Shown here: positions 10,064 to 19,221 of the stretch, one piece after another
Numbering within the stretch: the stretch's first letter is position 1
Layout: every line of letters begins with the position of its first letter
Assembly (NCBI GenBank): GCA_031260045.1
Contig: JAIRKO010000051.1
Span: 52,330 to 116,329 of the forward strand
DNA length: 64,000 nucleotides
Reading direction: 5' to 3'
From: Dysgonamonadaceae bacterium
GTDB taxonomy: Bacteria > Bacteroidota > Bacteroidia > Bacteroidales > Azobacteroidaceae
Notes under the pieces: model-generated
Databases searched by the model: none
Seen by the model: the letters and a program-made list of their open reading frames with translations, nothing else
Told to the model about the DNA's origin: nothing
Program-made: the position numbers and the translations under genes

Positions 10064-10825
10064 ATGAATCCAGAAAATATAAATAAACTTGAAAAATTGG
10101 TTGCCGACTATCAGCGAGCAATGCACGGGCAGGTAGATATGAAGAAATTCACCTGTTATGCAATAACTTACCATTCAACGGCTATTGAGGGCAGCACATT
10201 AACGGAGGGGCAGGTTTATAATTTACTCGACCAGGATATGCCCGCCAAAAACAAATCTTTTTCGGAACAACAAATGGTGATTGACCATCAAAAGGCCCTT
10301 GTTTATACGCTGAATACGGCAACAGGAAAAAAGCCGCTTACGGAGCAATTCGTTAAGGAAATCGGCGGTATGGTCGTAAAGAACACGGGCGGTATTTACA
10401 GCACGGCATTGGGAACATTCGACGGCACACGCGGCGACTACCGACTTGTTAATGTTCACGCAGGGGCGAGAACTTTCCCAAACCACATCAAAGTCCCCGA
10501 CCTTATGAAATCTTTTATTACTGAGTTGAATAAACGAATATCGGAAGCAAAAACTTTTCGGCAAAAATGTGAGGCGGCTTTTTATGCACACCATCAATTT
10601 GTGAGCATACACCCTTTTGCAGACGGCAACGGACGTACGGCACGCCTGATTATGAATTACATTTTGACTTGCTTTGATTTACCGATTTTCCATGTGTATA
10701 AAAGCAACCGCATTTCCTACATTCAGGCTTTGGAAAAAGCGAGAGAAACCGGGAATTTACAACATTTTTACAGTTTCATGTTTGGGCAGTATAAAAAGTT
10801 TTTGGGAAAAGAAATGAAATCGTGA
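10064..10825 (+). CDS. Fic domain protein (putative AMPylase)
   Basis: HPFADGNGRTARL Fic motif; N-terminal STAIEGS inhibitory-type motif. Confidence 0.92.
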   Translation: MNPENINKLEKLVADYQRAMHGQVDMKKFTCYAITYHSTAIEGSTLTEGQVYNLLDQDMPAKNKSFSEQQMVIDHQKALVYTLNTATGKKPLTEQFVKEIGGMVVKNTGGIYSTALGTFDGTRGDYRLVNVHAGARTFPNHIKVPDLMKSFITELNKRISEAKTFRQKCEAAFYAHHQFVSIHPFADGNGRTARLIMNYILTCFDLPIFHVYKSNRISYIQALEKARETGNLQHFYSFMFGQYKKFLGKEMKS

Positions 10826-10968
10826 AAATTACCCTGAATTAAGCGAAATTGAGGGTGTTTTTTATAAAAAGGGCTGATAGTCCGCTTTATCAAAGTAATT
10901 GCTTTCACAAATCAGCAGCAATTTTGAATGATTTTTACTGTTCCAATAATGTTCGTGTACATAAAGAA

Positions 10969-11008
10969 AAAGGGATTTCCTAATGAAAAGTTAGGAAAAT
11001 CCCTTTAT
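10969..11008 (-). terminator. Rho-independent terminator downstream of the tRNA genes
   Basis: AGGGATTTCCTAA...TTAGGAAAATCCCT hairpin with a T-rich run on the minus strand. Confidence 0.65.
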
Positions 11009-11009
11009 G

Positions 11010-11093
11010 TACTCGGAGCGGGACTTGAACCCGCACAACCGTAATGGTCACAAGATTTTAAGTCTTGCGTGTCTACCATTCCACCATCCGAGC
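11010..11093 (-). tRNA. tRNA-Leu (TAA)
   Basis: Reverse complement GCTCGGATGGTGGAATGGTAGACACGCAAGACTTAAAATCTTGTG...GGTTCAAGTCCCGCTCCGAGTA; anticodon TAA. Confidence 0.93.
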
Positions 11094-11125
11094 AGACCAT
11101 AAATTTACATACAAAAACGATCAAG

Positions 11126-11198
11126 AGCGAAAAACGGGACTCGAACCCGCGACCCTAACCTTGGCAAGGTTATGCTCTACCAACTGAGCTATTTTCGC
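11126..11198 (-). tRNA. tRNA-Gly (GCC)
   Basis: Reverse complement GCGAAAATAGCTCAGTTGGTAGAGCATAACCTTGCCAAGGTTAGGGTCGCGGGTTCGAGTCCCGTTTTTCGCT; anticodon GCC. Confidence 0.95.
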
Positions 11199-11262
11199 AT
11201 TTGCGGCTGCAAAGGTATAATTTATTTTTGTTTTTGCAAAAGTAAGATTGAAGCCGTCGTTA

Positions 11263-11386
11263 GACTTGTTGTGAAAACCCATTTAACTCTCTATTTTATA
11301 GTTAAATATTCCGCAAATCAAGTTGTCTTTTTCGCCTATTACGATATTGTTCTCGTGCTATGCTAAACCTTTTTGTTCTGCCGATG
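11263..11386. repeat. Copy A of a ~125-140 bp intergenic repeat (copy B at 23503-23644)
   Basis: Shared GACTTGTTG(T/C)GAAAACCCATTTAAC...CTTTTTCGCCT(A/G)TTACGATAT...CTCGTGC...AAACCTTTTTGTTCTGCCGATG. Confidence 0.8.
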
Positions 11387-11520
11387 GTTTGTTTTTCGGA
11401 AAATAGTGTTACTTTTGTCCGCGATAATTTAGTATGTTTACTAAATTAAGTAGGTGAGTTACAAGTAAAGGTAATTGATGCGTTTACTCGTAATTCAACT
11501 TGTAACTAAAATTATAAAAT

Positions 11521-12357
11521 ATGAAACAGTTAATTAGAAAATTTTTAGTGAATTTAAGAAAAGTCAAGGTGGTTTCCATCCCAAACAAAAGATGTCACAG
11601 GAACGACTCGGAGTTGGTTTTGGCGGAACGCTTGCAAAATCCAATTTTTTTGGAGCGTTACGGATACAAGGTGTATTCCCAAAACGATGAAGATGGGATG
11701 ATTGCGGAAATTTTTAACCGAATCGGCGTTACCGATAAGCGGTTTGTGGAGTTCGGCGTTCAAAACGGACTCGAAAGCAACGCGCATTTTCTGATTCACG
11801 GTGGGTGGAGCGGGATATGGATTGACGGCGATAAAAAAGCGGTCGACCAGTTGCGGTTGCTTTTCAGGAAGCCGATCGAAAGCGGGCGGCTGTTGGCGAT
11901 GAATGCGTTTATTACGATGGAGAATATCAATCAACTGATTGGCACAGCCGGAAATTGTCGGGGTGAAATTGATTTATTGAGCATTGATATTGATGGAAAC
12001 GACTATTGGATATGGAAATCCGTTGACTGCATCAATCCGCGCGTGGTTGTGATTGAGTACAACGCCAAGTTTCCCCCGTCGTTTGAATGGGTCATGGAAT
12101 ACAATGGCAAACACGCTTGGCAGGGCGACGACCAACAAGGCGCGTCGTTAAAATCGCTCGAATTGTTGGGCGTGGAAAAGGGCTATAGGCTGGTGGGAAC
12201 GAATAAAAACGGGGTGAATGCGTTTTTTGTGCGGCGGGATTTGGCGAAAAATTTGTTTCCCGAACCGGCGACGGCGGAGAATTTATATAATCCGGCAAGG
12301 TGGGATATGCAGTATGTTAGCGGGCATCCGACGAAGAAATATATTGGGAAGAGTTAA
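11521..12357 (+). CDS. FkbM-like putative methyltransferase
   Basis: FVEFGVQNGLESNAHFLIHGGWSGIWIDGDKKAVDQL and IDLLSIDIDGNDYWIW. Confidence 0.6.
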   Translation: MKQLIRKFLVNLRKVKVVSIPNKRCHRNDSELVLAERLQNPIFLERYGYKVYSQNDEDGMIAEIFNRIGVTDKRFVEFGVQNGLESNAHFLIHGGWSGIWIDGDKKAVDQLRLLFRKPIESGRLLAMNAFITMENINQLIGTAGNCRGEIDLLSIDIDGNDYWIWKSVDCINPRVVVIEYNAKFPPSFEWVMEYNGKHAWQGDDQQGASLKSLELLGVEKGYRLVGTNKNGVNAFFVRRDLAKNLFPEPATAENLYNPARWDMQYVSGHPTKKYIGKS

Positions 12358-12378
12358 AAGTTAATAAATCTTAATTTT

Positions 12379-12783
12379 TTGGTTAGTTGTTGCGTAATGC
12401 TTACATTTGTTCTCGAAATTTTTAATGAATTAAATTTTTGTCTTATGAAAAAGAATATTTTATTACTTGTTTTTGCGGCATTCGGTTTTTTTGCTCAGGC
12501 GGAGCAGATAGGGGAGCGGGAATTTGCGCCGGAGGAAATTGCCGTACACGGGGAGACTCACATAATAGGTTTTCCTAATATTGATTACACTTTTGCGTAC
12601 TTCAGATCTGAGAACATGGTAATAATCGCTGGCGTACCTCGTGATAATGGGACTGGCGTCCTCGTCCCCGAATATTGGGAGATTCTGGATATAGCGACTG
12701 CAGACCGGTTGCGGAATGAGTTGGTATCTCAGTGCTATGAGGCATGGGAGGAGGAATGGAGAAGATTGCCCAGAGAAGATTAA
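12379..12783 (+). CDS. Hypothetical secreted protein
   Basis: Signal peptide MKKNILLLVFAAFGFFAQAEQ from an internal Met, terminator immediately downstream. Confidence 0.5.
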   Translation: MVSCCVMLTFVLEIFNELNFCLMKKNILLLVFAAFGFFAQAEQIGEREFAPEEIAVHGETHIIGFPNIDYTFAYFRSENMVIIAGVPRDNGTGVLVPEYWEILDIATADRLRNELVSQCYEAWEEEWRRLPRED

Positions 12784-12810
12784 TCAAGTTAGATAATTAA
12801 TTATAAAGTA

Positions 12811-12840
12811 AAAAAACCGTGAAATTTCACGGTTTTTTTT
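12811..12840 (+). terminator. Rho-independent terminator
   Basis: AAAAAACCGTGAAATTTCACGGTTTTTTTT. Confidence 0.85.
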
Positions 12841-13076
12841 ATGAACGCCCCCCCCCCGCTCGGCGAAGTCTCTGACTACGTCGTGTTAAAAGCAAGCGAA
12901 ATATACTACATTTTTGTCGGTAACGCCCGATTTTTCTACATTTTTGTAGCCGTCAGCGACCCATTATAAGAATGTATCTGACAACGAAAATTATTCCTAT
13001 TCGTAATATATACAGCAATTTATATATACCTTACTACTTTCCTCTCATTGCGGCATAGCTTTTGAATTAAAAAACA

Positions 13077-13114
13077 AGCGTTAAGAACTAAGAATAAAAA
13101 CAGTTCTTAACGCT
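13077..13114 (+). promoter_or_regulatory. Perfect 13-bp stem-loop just upstream of nifB
   Basis: AGCGTTAAGAACT - AAGAATAAAAAC - AGTTCTTAACGCT, ending 8 nt before the nifB ATG. Confidence 0.6.
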
Positions 13115-13122
13115 TAGTTCAT

Positions 13123-14385
13123 ATGAAAGATTTATCTGTACATCCCTGTTTCAACGCGGAAGCAAAGCAAAAATACGCACGGGTGCATTTGCCCGTCGCG
13201 CCGAAATGCAATATCCAGTGCAATTATTGCAACCGCAAATACGATTGCTGCAACGAAAGCCGACCGGGCGTGAGCAGTACGGTGCTGTCGCCCCTTCAAG
13301 CCGTTCATTACCTGAAAGCCCTGAACGAAAAGGCGCTCAATATCAGCACGGTGGGGATAGCCGGTCCCGGCGACCCTTTTGCCAATCCCGAGGAAACGAT
13401 AATGACCGTGAATCTGCTCAAAAAGGAATTTCCCGGCATGCTCCTTTGCCTGTCGACAAACGGGCTTGACCTGTTTCCGCATATCGACGCCCTTGCCGAA
13501 GCGGGCGTTTCGCATGTAACGCTGACCATTAATTCGCTGAACCCCGACACTTTGGCAAAAATGTACCGCTGGGTTCGTTACAACCGTCGGGTGTATCGCG
13601 GCGAACAGGCGGGGCGGATTTTGCTTGAACAGCAATTAAAATCTATCGAACTCCTCAAGGCGAAAGGGATAACGGTGAAAATAAATACGGTGGTTTGCGA
13701 GGGTATCAACGACGGCGACGTGGAGGAAATTGCCGTGAAAACGGCTGCGCTGGGCGCCGATACGATGAATTGCCTGCCGCTCTATCCGGTGGAAAATACG
13801 GAATTTGCGCTACTGAAAGAACCGTCGAAGGCGTTGATGAAAACCCTCAAATCGCGCATTGCCGCCCATATTACGCCCATGACCCACTGTGCCCGTTGCC
13901 GCGCCGACGCTGCCGGACTGCTCGGTTGCGACAGCGCGGAAGCCATGCAAATGATTGGGCAATTTTCTACGCTGGTCGTAAACAAAGGCGAAGGACGCAC
14001 GAGGGTTGCGGTGGCAAGCAACGAAGGACTGCTGGTGAATTTGCATCTCGGCGAAGCCCGTAAAATGTACATTTTCGAGCAGTCGCGCAACGGCTATCAC
14101 TTCGTTGAAACGCGCAATACACCGCTTCCGGGCGGCGGGGAGGAACGATGGAAATCCTTAGCCGAAACGACGCTCGTCGATTGTCGGGCTGCCCTCGTGG
14201 GGGGTATCGGCGAAACGCCGATGCGAATACTGCATGCCAACGGGATAAAAGTCATACAAATGAGCGGGTTAATCGACGCCGGATTGGATGCCGTTTACCT
14301 GAACCAACCCCTGAAAACACTTTGCCGTAGCGATTATACCCGTTGCGGGGACGCTTGTCGCGGAACGGGCGCGGGGTGCGGCTAA
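13123..14385 (+). CDS. nifB: Nitrogenase cofactor biosynthesis radical SAM protein NifB, with C-terminal NifX/NafY-like domain
   Basis: HLPVAPKCNIQCNYCNRKYDCCNESRPGV, GIAGPGDPFANPEET; C-terminal VAVASNEGLLVNLHLGEA... and GIGETPMRILHANGIKVI. Confidence 0.96.
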   Translation: MKDLSVHPCFNAEAKQKYARVHLPVAPKCNIQCNYCNRKYDCCNESRPGVSSTVLSPLQAVHYLKALNEKALNISTVGIAGPGDPFANPEETIMTVNLLKKEFPGMLLCLSTNGLDLFPHIDALAEAGVSHVTLTINSLNPDTLAKMYRWVRYNRRVYRGEQAGRILLEQQLKSIELLKAKGITVKINTVVCEGINDGDVEEIAVKTAALGADTMNCLPLYPVENTEFALLKEPSKALMKTLKSRIAAHITPMTHCARCRADAAGLLGCDSAEAMQMIGQFSTLVVNKGEGRTRVAVASNEGLLVNLHLGEARKMYIFEQSRNGYHFVETRNTPLPGGGEERWKSLAETTLVDCRAALVGGIGETPMRILHANGIKVIQMSGLIDAGLDAVYLNQPLKTLCRSDYTRCGDACRGTGAGCG

Positions 14386-14493
14386 TAAATAAACAAGTTA
14401 CGAGTGAACGAGTTACAAGTAAAGGTGATTGATGCGTTTACTCATTAATATAATTTAATTTTGATTACTTCTTAACAACTAAATTTTGAGAAA

Positions 14494-14796
14494 ATGAAAA
14501 AGCCTGATTTTATGATTTTGGTCTGCAACTCCTATCGGGTTGCTGGCGATGCTCAGGGAGCGTGTAACAAACAGGGCGCCGCCTCGCTGGTGCAGTACAT
14601 CACGGAAGAGTGCGCCGACAGAGGCATTGACGCCGTTGTAACCACCACCGCTTGCTTGAGCGTGTGCAGCCAAGGTCCCATCGTGGTTGTGCAGCCCAAC
14701 AATTACTGGTATGGCGGCATTGACAAAGACAAAGTAGATGAAATACTTGACGCTTTGGAAGACGGAAAAGCAGTGGAGGATTATTTGATAACGTAA
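14494..14796 (+). CDS. Thioredoxin-like [2Fe-2S] ferredoxin next to nifB
   Basis: MKKPDFMILVCNSYRVAGDAQGACNKQGAASLVQYITEECADRGI...VTTTACLSVCSQGPIVVVQPNNYWYGGI; Cys pattern and length of Shethna-type ferredoxins. Confidence 0.88.
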   Translation: MKKPDFMILVCNSYRVAGDAQGACNKQGAASLVQYITEECADRGIDAVVTTTACLSVCSQGPIVVVQPNNYWYGGIDKDKVDEILDALEDGKAVEDYLIT

Positions 14797-14847
14797 ACTT
14801 GGTTCGGCGAAAGGCAGTCGGTACGTTGTGAAAACGCGGCGGCTGCC

Positions 14848-17298
14848 TTATTTTTTCAAAAATTCATATTCATATACTTTCGGCGTGATTTTCGCGGTCA
14901 GAATACGCAAGGCTTCGCGTAGGTTGCCGATCAGTTCGTTGTACTTTTCGTTTGTCGAACGGGGGTTCATTTTTCCCGTGCCGTTGCGTCCCTGAAAATG
15001 TTCCTTTATGTCGTACAGGGCGGCGTTGATGTTGCTGTTTTTTTGTGAATGGTAGTATTTCCAGAGTTCGCGTCCGGCGGCAAGGACGGCTTGGGCTTCT
15101 TTTGAAAATTCACATTTTTTCCCTTTCTTCCAGCCGGTTTTTGCATTCTTTTCTTCCGTTTCCAATTGCTCAAACAAATCGGCATAGGCATTTCGGATGA
15201 TTTTTCCGCTCAGGAAACTCGCCATAAAATGGCTGTCAAATCCCGTCGGCGCGCCGACCTCGCTTTCCGTAAACGGAATCCAGTGATTGACGCCTTCTTT
15301 TGCGGATACGTTCGTGTTAAATAGCGTATAGGCGAGGCAATTGTTTTGAAATTCAAAGTCCGTTTCCCATTTTTTGTTCGGGAAAAGGAACTGGTCGCGG
15401 TCGTTGAGCCAGTCGGCTGGGATGACTTTTCGGACGGTGAAGTAAATGCAGGCTTCGATTAGGTTGTTCGCCGTAATATACGTCCATCTGTTCGGATGGT
15501 TTTCGCAGTTTGTAATTCTTATAAAATTATTGTGTTGAAAATCGCTTCCGTATAAGCCGATTGCACCGATGTTGTTTCTGCCTTCCGTTCTTGTATGGTA
15601 TTTTCTGAACCAGTCCGTAATAAAAATATTTTCGTCGTAAGCGTAAAAAGTTTTGTTTCCGATGTGATTTGCCGTTTCATCAAAAATATCCAGCTTTATT
15701 TTGTCAATCTCCTTTTTACCGTCTAATTTCCAAATCATAAACCCAATCGGGAAATCGCCCGTAACATTATCGAAAGTATTCGCAGGGACAACAAATCCTT
15801 TTTGAAAATCGACTTTGAAAAAGTTGCGGAATTTCAAAAAATTGGGACCCTGCACAACTTTCAACTTTGAAAATTGCGCAAGCATTGCCGTATGACATTT
15901 GTCATATATTCTTGTTGAAAACTGTGCGGAAAGTTCTTTTGTGGCAATACCGATTTTATCTGCATATTCCACCCGTGTTTTTGTAAAAGAAACTCCGCGC
16001 TTGTTTATTCTGTTTTTATTTTGTGTTTCTTTTTTTGCTGTTTCCGCATACGGCGGATTGATGTAAATAATCAGCCGTTTGCGCAGTTGCGGGTGGTTGA
16101 TGATTTTTTGCAGGCTTTCGGGGAGTTTTGAAAAATCGTCGTTCAGGAAATCGAATTGGAAAACGTGTTCTTCGAGAAGATTTGCGCCGTTTTTGATGCG
16201 GTCGCGCATCACGTCCACGTCCTGTTTGTCGAGCGTTGAAGCCCAAATATGGTATTTATTGGTCAGTCCAGCGAGCAGGTTTCCGGTTCCGGCGGCGCAG
16301 TCCCAGACGTAATATTCGTCTTGCCAGTCGTCGCCCAGCAGGTCGGCAAGGTAGCGTTGGGAGAGTTCGACCCAGATTTGCGGGGTGAAAAATGAGCCTT
16401 TTCGCTCGCGCACATCCTGCGGCACAAGCAAATCGCGGCGTTCCACCATAAAATCCCAGTAATCTTCGTGTGGCGGGCGGTCGTATTTCGCCCAAAACAG
16501 AGCGTGAGCCTTTTGGTTGTCGGAAAAACCGGTGGTTAACAAACTTTCCATTCCGGTCTCGTTTATTTTCCTGTCTAATTCGTAATGGTTGGTTCGCAGC
16601 AACACAAAAAGTTTTTCTTTCAAGGTTTTATTTTCGTCTGAAAGCAGGTCGGCAAGGTAGAAGTCGCCGTCGATGATGCCGTGCTTTTTGGCAGCGCTCC
16701 AATCATTAACCTGAATGGTCGGTTTTACCGTTGCGCACCATTTGTTGTAAACGTGCAGGAAATTGTTTTTGTCGATTTTTATCGCCGTCGTTCCGGTTTT
16801 TCCGGCGATGAAATTGTTGTTGATAAAGCGGCGCAGTTCGCTGTCGTCGCGTTCAAAATAAAAGAGATAGGTTTGCTGCAGATTGTTTTCGACAATCTTT
16901 TTTATTTGCCCATGCACCTGCCGAAACTCTTTTGTGTCGTGATTCGACGGCGCTACATTCCAGTTGAAATCGTTTTGATAAAAAATATCCTGAATTTCGG
17001 AATATGGCACGAAAGCGATTTTTTCGCTGTCGTAACAGCCGAGAAACGAGGGTGGCAGTATTTTGTCGAAAGTCCGCGCCTTGCCGATAGTCAAAACGAG
17101 TTGGGCAAGCATGGCGGGAATGTTGGCGGGTTTTTGTTTTGCTTCTGCCCACAGCAAATATTCGTCATTGAAGTCAACGGCATTTTTCGGACGTTTGATT
17201 TTGACGGCAAAATCAATTTTACCCAAAATCTTCGTGCAGTCGAATTTTTGGAAATAGTTGGCGGCTATTGCGTTTTTTATTTCTTCTTCGGGAATCAT
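14848..17298 (-). CDS. Type IIG-like restriction-modification protein (N6-adenine methylase fused to a putative PD-(D/E)xK nuclease)
   Basis: VWDCAAGTGNLLAGL (motif I), IYINPPYAET (motif IV); N-terminal GKIDFAVK...LLWAEAKQ resembles a D...ExK nuclease core. Confidence 0.75.
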   Translation of the reverse strand: MIPEEEIKNAIAANYFQKFDCTKILGKIDFAVKIKRPKNAVDFNDEYLLWAEAKQKPANIPAMLAQLVLTIGKARTFDKILPPSFLGCYDSEKIAFVPYSEIQDIFYQNDFNWNVAPSNHDTKEFRQVHGQIKKIVENNLQQTYLFYFERDDSELRRFINNNFIAGKTGTTAIKIDKNNFLHVYNKWCATVKPTIQVNDWSAAKKHGIIDGDFYLADLLSDENKTLKEKLFVLLRTNHYELDRKINETGMESLLTTGFSDNQKAHALFWAKYDRPPHEDYWDFMVERRDLLVPQDVRERKGSFFTPQIWVELSQRYLADLLGDDWQDEYYVWDCAAGTGNLLAGLTNKYHIWASTLDKQDVDVMRDRIKNGANLLEEHVFQFDFLNDDFSKLPESLQKIINHPQLRKRLIIYINPPYAETAKKETQNKNRINKRGVSFTKTRVEYADKIGIATKELSAQFSTRIYDKCHTAMLAQFSKLKVVQGPNFLKFRNFFKVDFQKGFVVPANTFDNVTGDFPIGFMIWKLDGKKEIDKIKLDIFDETANHIGNKTFYAYDENIFITDWFRKYHTRTEGRNNIGAIGLYGSDFQHNNFIRITNCENHPNRWTYITANNLIEACIYFTVRKVIPADWLNDRDQFLFPNKKWETDFEFQNNCLAYTLFNTNVSAKEGVNHWIPFTESEVGAPTGFDSHFMASFLSGKIIRNAYADLFEQLETEEKNAKTGWKKGKKCEFSKEAQAVLAAGRELWKYYHSQKNSNINAALYDIKEHFQGRNGTGKMNPRSTNEKYNELIGNLREALRILTAKITPKVYEYEFLKK

Positions 17299-17443
17299 TC
17301 GGTTGAGCGTTTAGCGAAGCAAAAGTAGTAAAAATGGCGGTTATATGCAAAGGGTGGGGTTTCTTGCGGCATCGCCAGCGAAAGCGAAGCCTGAAGCAAT
17401 CGCGTGCCTCGTCCCTGCATGGTTCGCTGACGACGCGGTGAGT

Positions 17444-19129
17444 TCAGGAAAATTGAATAATACAAGCGCCCGTTTTCTCCAAATGAACGGAATAGCGCGA
17501 ATCCCGCGCAAGTGCGGCGGGCATTTCCTCCCCCGTCAAAAGGTTTTTTGCGGAAGTGATTGCTGTTTCGTCCGTTTTAAAATAGTTAAAAGCGGCTGCC
17601 GGTAGGAAAATTTCGACGTCGGCGTCTGATTCGTCAAAATTAGCGGCAATCAGCAGGAGTTCGTTTCCAGCGTGGCGCAGGAAAGCGTATTGCTTGTCGG
17701 GATTGAAAAACCGGCTGTGCGGATTGACGTACATCAAATCGAAAAATTTCCCCTCGCGAATGGCTTCCGACGTGTTGCACAGGTTGAGTAGCCGGATGTA
17801 AAAATCGCGCAACGTTTTTTGTTCAGCGGTCAAAAGGGCGGTGTTGATTTTGCCGCCGTTGTACCAGTTCCGCAGGGATTCGACGCTCCAGTAGTCAAAA
17901 ATGGTGGTGCGCCCGTCCTGTCCGCTGAAACCTTCCGCATCCATGCCTTTTTCGCCCAGTTCCTGCCCGAAATATATCATGATCGGATTTTTGTGCATCG
18001 CAGCCATAACAACCACAGCCGGTAACGCTTTCGTCGGACTGTCAGCGAAAAAAGGGGAGGCAATCCGCTGTTCATCATGGTTTTCGAGGAAATACAGCAT
18101 CCGTTCCTGAATATCTCCGACAGACAGCCAACATCCGGTGATTGCTTGGGCTGTTTGTCTGCCGCACACGATGTTGCGCAGGGTATCGTACAGCCCTGTT
18201 TTATCGTAGAGGTAATCAAATTTACCGTTCCATAAATAATTGCGGTATTGGTCGGGGTTGTAAATTTCGGCGATAAACAGCATGTCGGGGCAAACCTGCT
18301 TGACCGCACAGATTGCCCATCCCCAAAACTCCACAGGAACCATTTCAGCCATGTCGCAACGGAAACCGTCGACGTTTTTGGAAGCCCAGAACAGCAGGAT
18401 GTCGCGCATTTTGTACCATGTATCGGGGACAGGGTCAAAATACGTTTGTTTATCGTTTAAATAATCGACTCCGTAATTCAGTTTAACCGTTTCATACCAG
18501 TCGTTTTGACCGGGTTGGGCGGAAAAACAGTCGTTTCCCGTCGCTTTCGCCGGAAATTCGTGATAGGTTTTTCCGTCGGCATCCAAGTCAAAAGCAGGCG
18601 GAGTGAGGATTTGTCCCGGAATGTAGTAGAAATTATTGGCGGGCGAAAAAGTTGTTCCGACGTCGTCGTTTGCGCCCAAATCAACGGTATCGGCGGGTTT
18701 GGCGTCCGAACCGTATCGGCGCGCCGTGTGATTGGGGACGAAATCAATAATCATCTTCAGCCCAGCCCGGTGGGTTCGTTCGACCAGCGCCTCAAATTCC
18801 GCCATCCGGTTGGGAATATCGTCGGCTAAATCGGGGTCGACGTCGTAATAATCGCGGATGGCATAGAGCGAACCGGCTTTTCCTTTCACCGTCGCAGGGT
18901 GATTGCCGTTGATGCCGTATTCGGGATAGCCGGTTTGGGAAGCGTGTTCCAGTAAACCGGTGTACCAAACATGCGTGAACCCCATTTTACTAATTTCATC
19001 CAACACTTTCGGGGTAAACGCCGACATTTTCCCGCAACCGTTTTCTTGCAGGCTACCGTTGGGGATATTGGCTGTTGCCGTGTTGCCGAACAGCCTTGTA
19101 AACAGTTGATAAATGATGATTTTTTTCAT
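17444..19129 (-). CDS. Alpha-amylase family glycoside hydrolase (GH13)
   Basis: MIIDFVPNHTAR, GFRCDMAEMVP, FIAEIYNP, FLENHDEQRIAS. Confidence 0.92.
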   Translation of the reverse strand: MKKIIIYQLFTRLFGNTATANIPNGSLQENGCGKMSAFTPKVLDEISKMGFTHVWYTGLLEHASQTGYPEYGINGNHPATVKGKAGSLYAIRDYYDVDPDLADDIPNRMAEFEALVERTHRAGLKMIIDFVPNHTARRYGSDAKPADTVDLGANDDVGTTFSPANNFYYIPGQILTPPAFDLDADGKTYHEFPAKATGNDCFSAQPGQNDWYETVKLNYGVDYLNDKQTYFDPVPDTWYKMRDILLFWASKNVDGFRCDMAEMVPVEFWGWAICAVKQVCPDMLFIAEIYNPDQYRNYLWNGKFDYLYDKTGLYDTLRNIVCGRQTAQAITGCWLSVGDIQERMLYFLENHDEQRIASPFFADSPTKALPAVVVMAAMHKNPIMIYFGQELGEKGMDAEGFSGQDGRTTIFDYWSVESLRNWYNGGKINTALLTAEQKTLRDFYIRLLNLCNTSEAIREGKFFDLMYVNPHSRFFNPDKQYAFLRHAGNELLLIAANFDESDADVEIFLPAAAFNYFKTDETAITSAKNLLTGEEMPAALARDSRYSVHLEKTGACIIQFS

Positions 19130-19130
19130 G

Positions 19131-19221
19131 AGGAGTTGATGAGTAAACGAGTTGACAAGTAAACAAGTTGACGAGAGAGGGTGGCAAAACCGATCTCGTT
19201 TACTCGTTTACTTGTTTACTA
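19131..19221. repeat. Imperfect inverted repeat of TTTACTCGTTTACTTG-type units
   Basis: GAGTTGATGAGTAAACGAGTTGACAAGTAAACAAG...CTCGTTTACTCGTTTACTTGTTTACT. Confidence 0.6.

Noticed and set aside
11263-11386. Transposase C-terminal fragment
   Set aside because: The minus-strand translation has stops and no convincing transposase motif; left as an unclassified repeat
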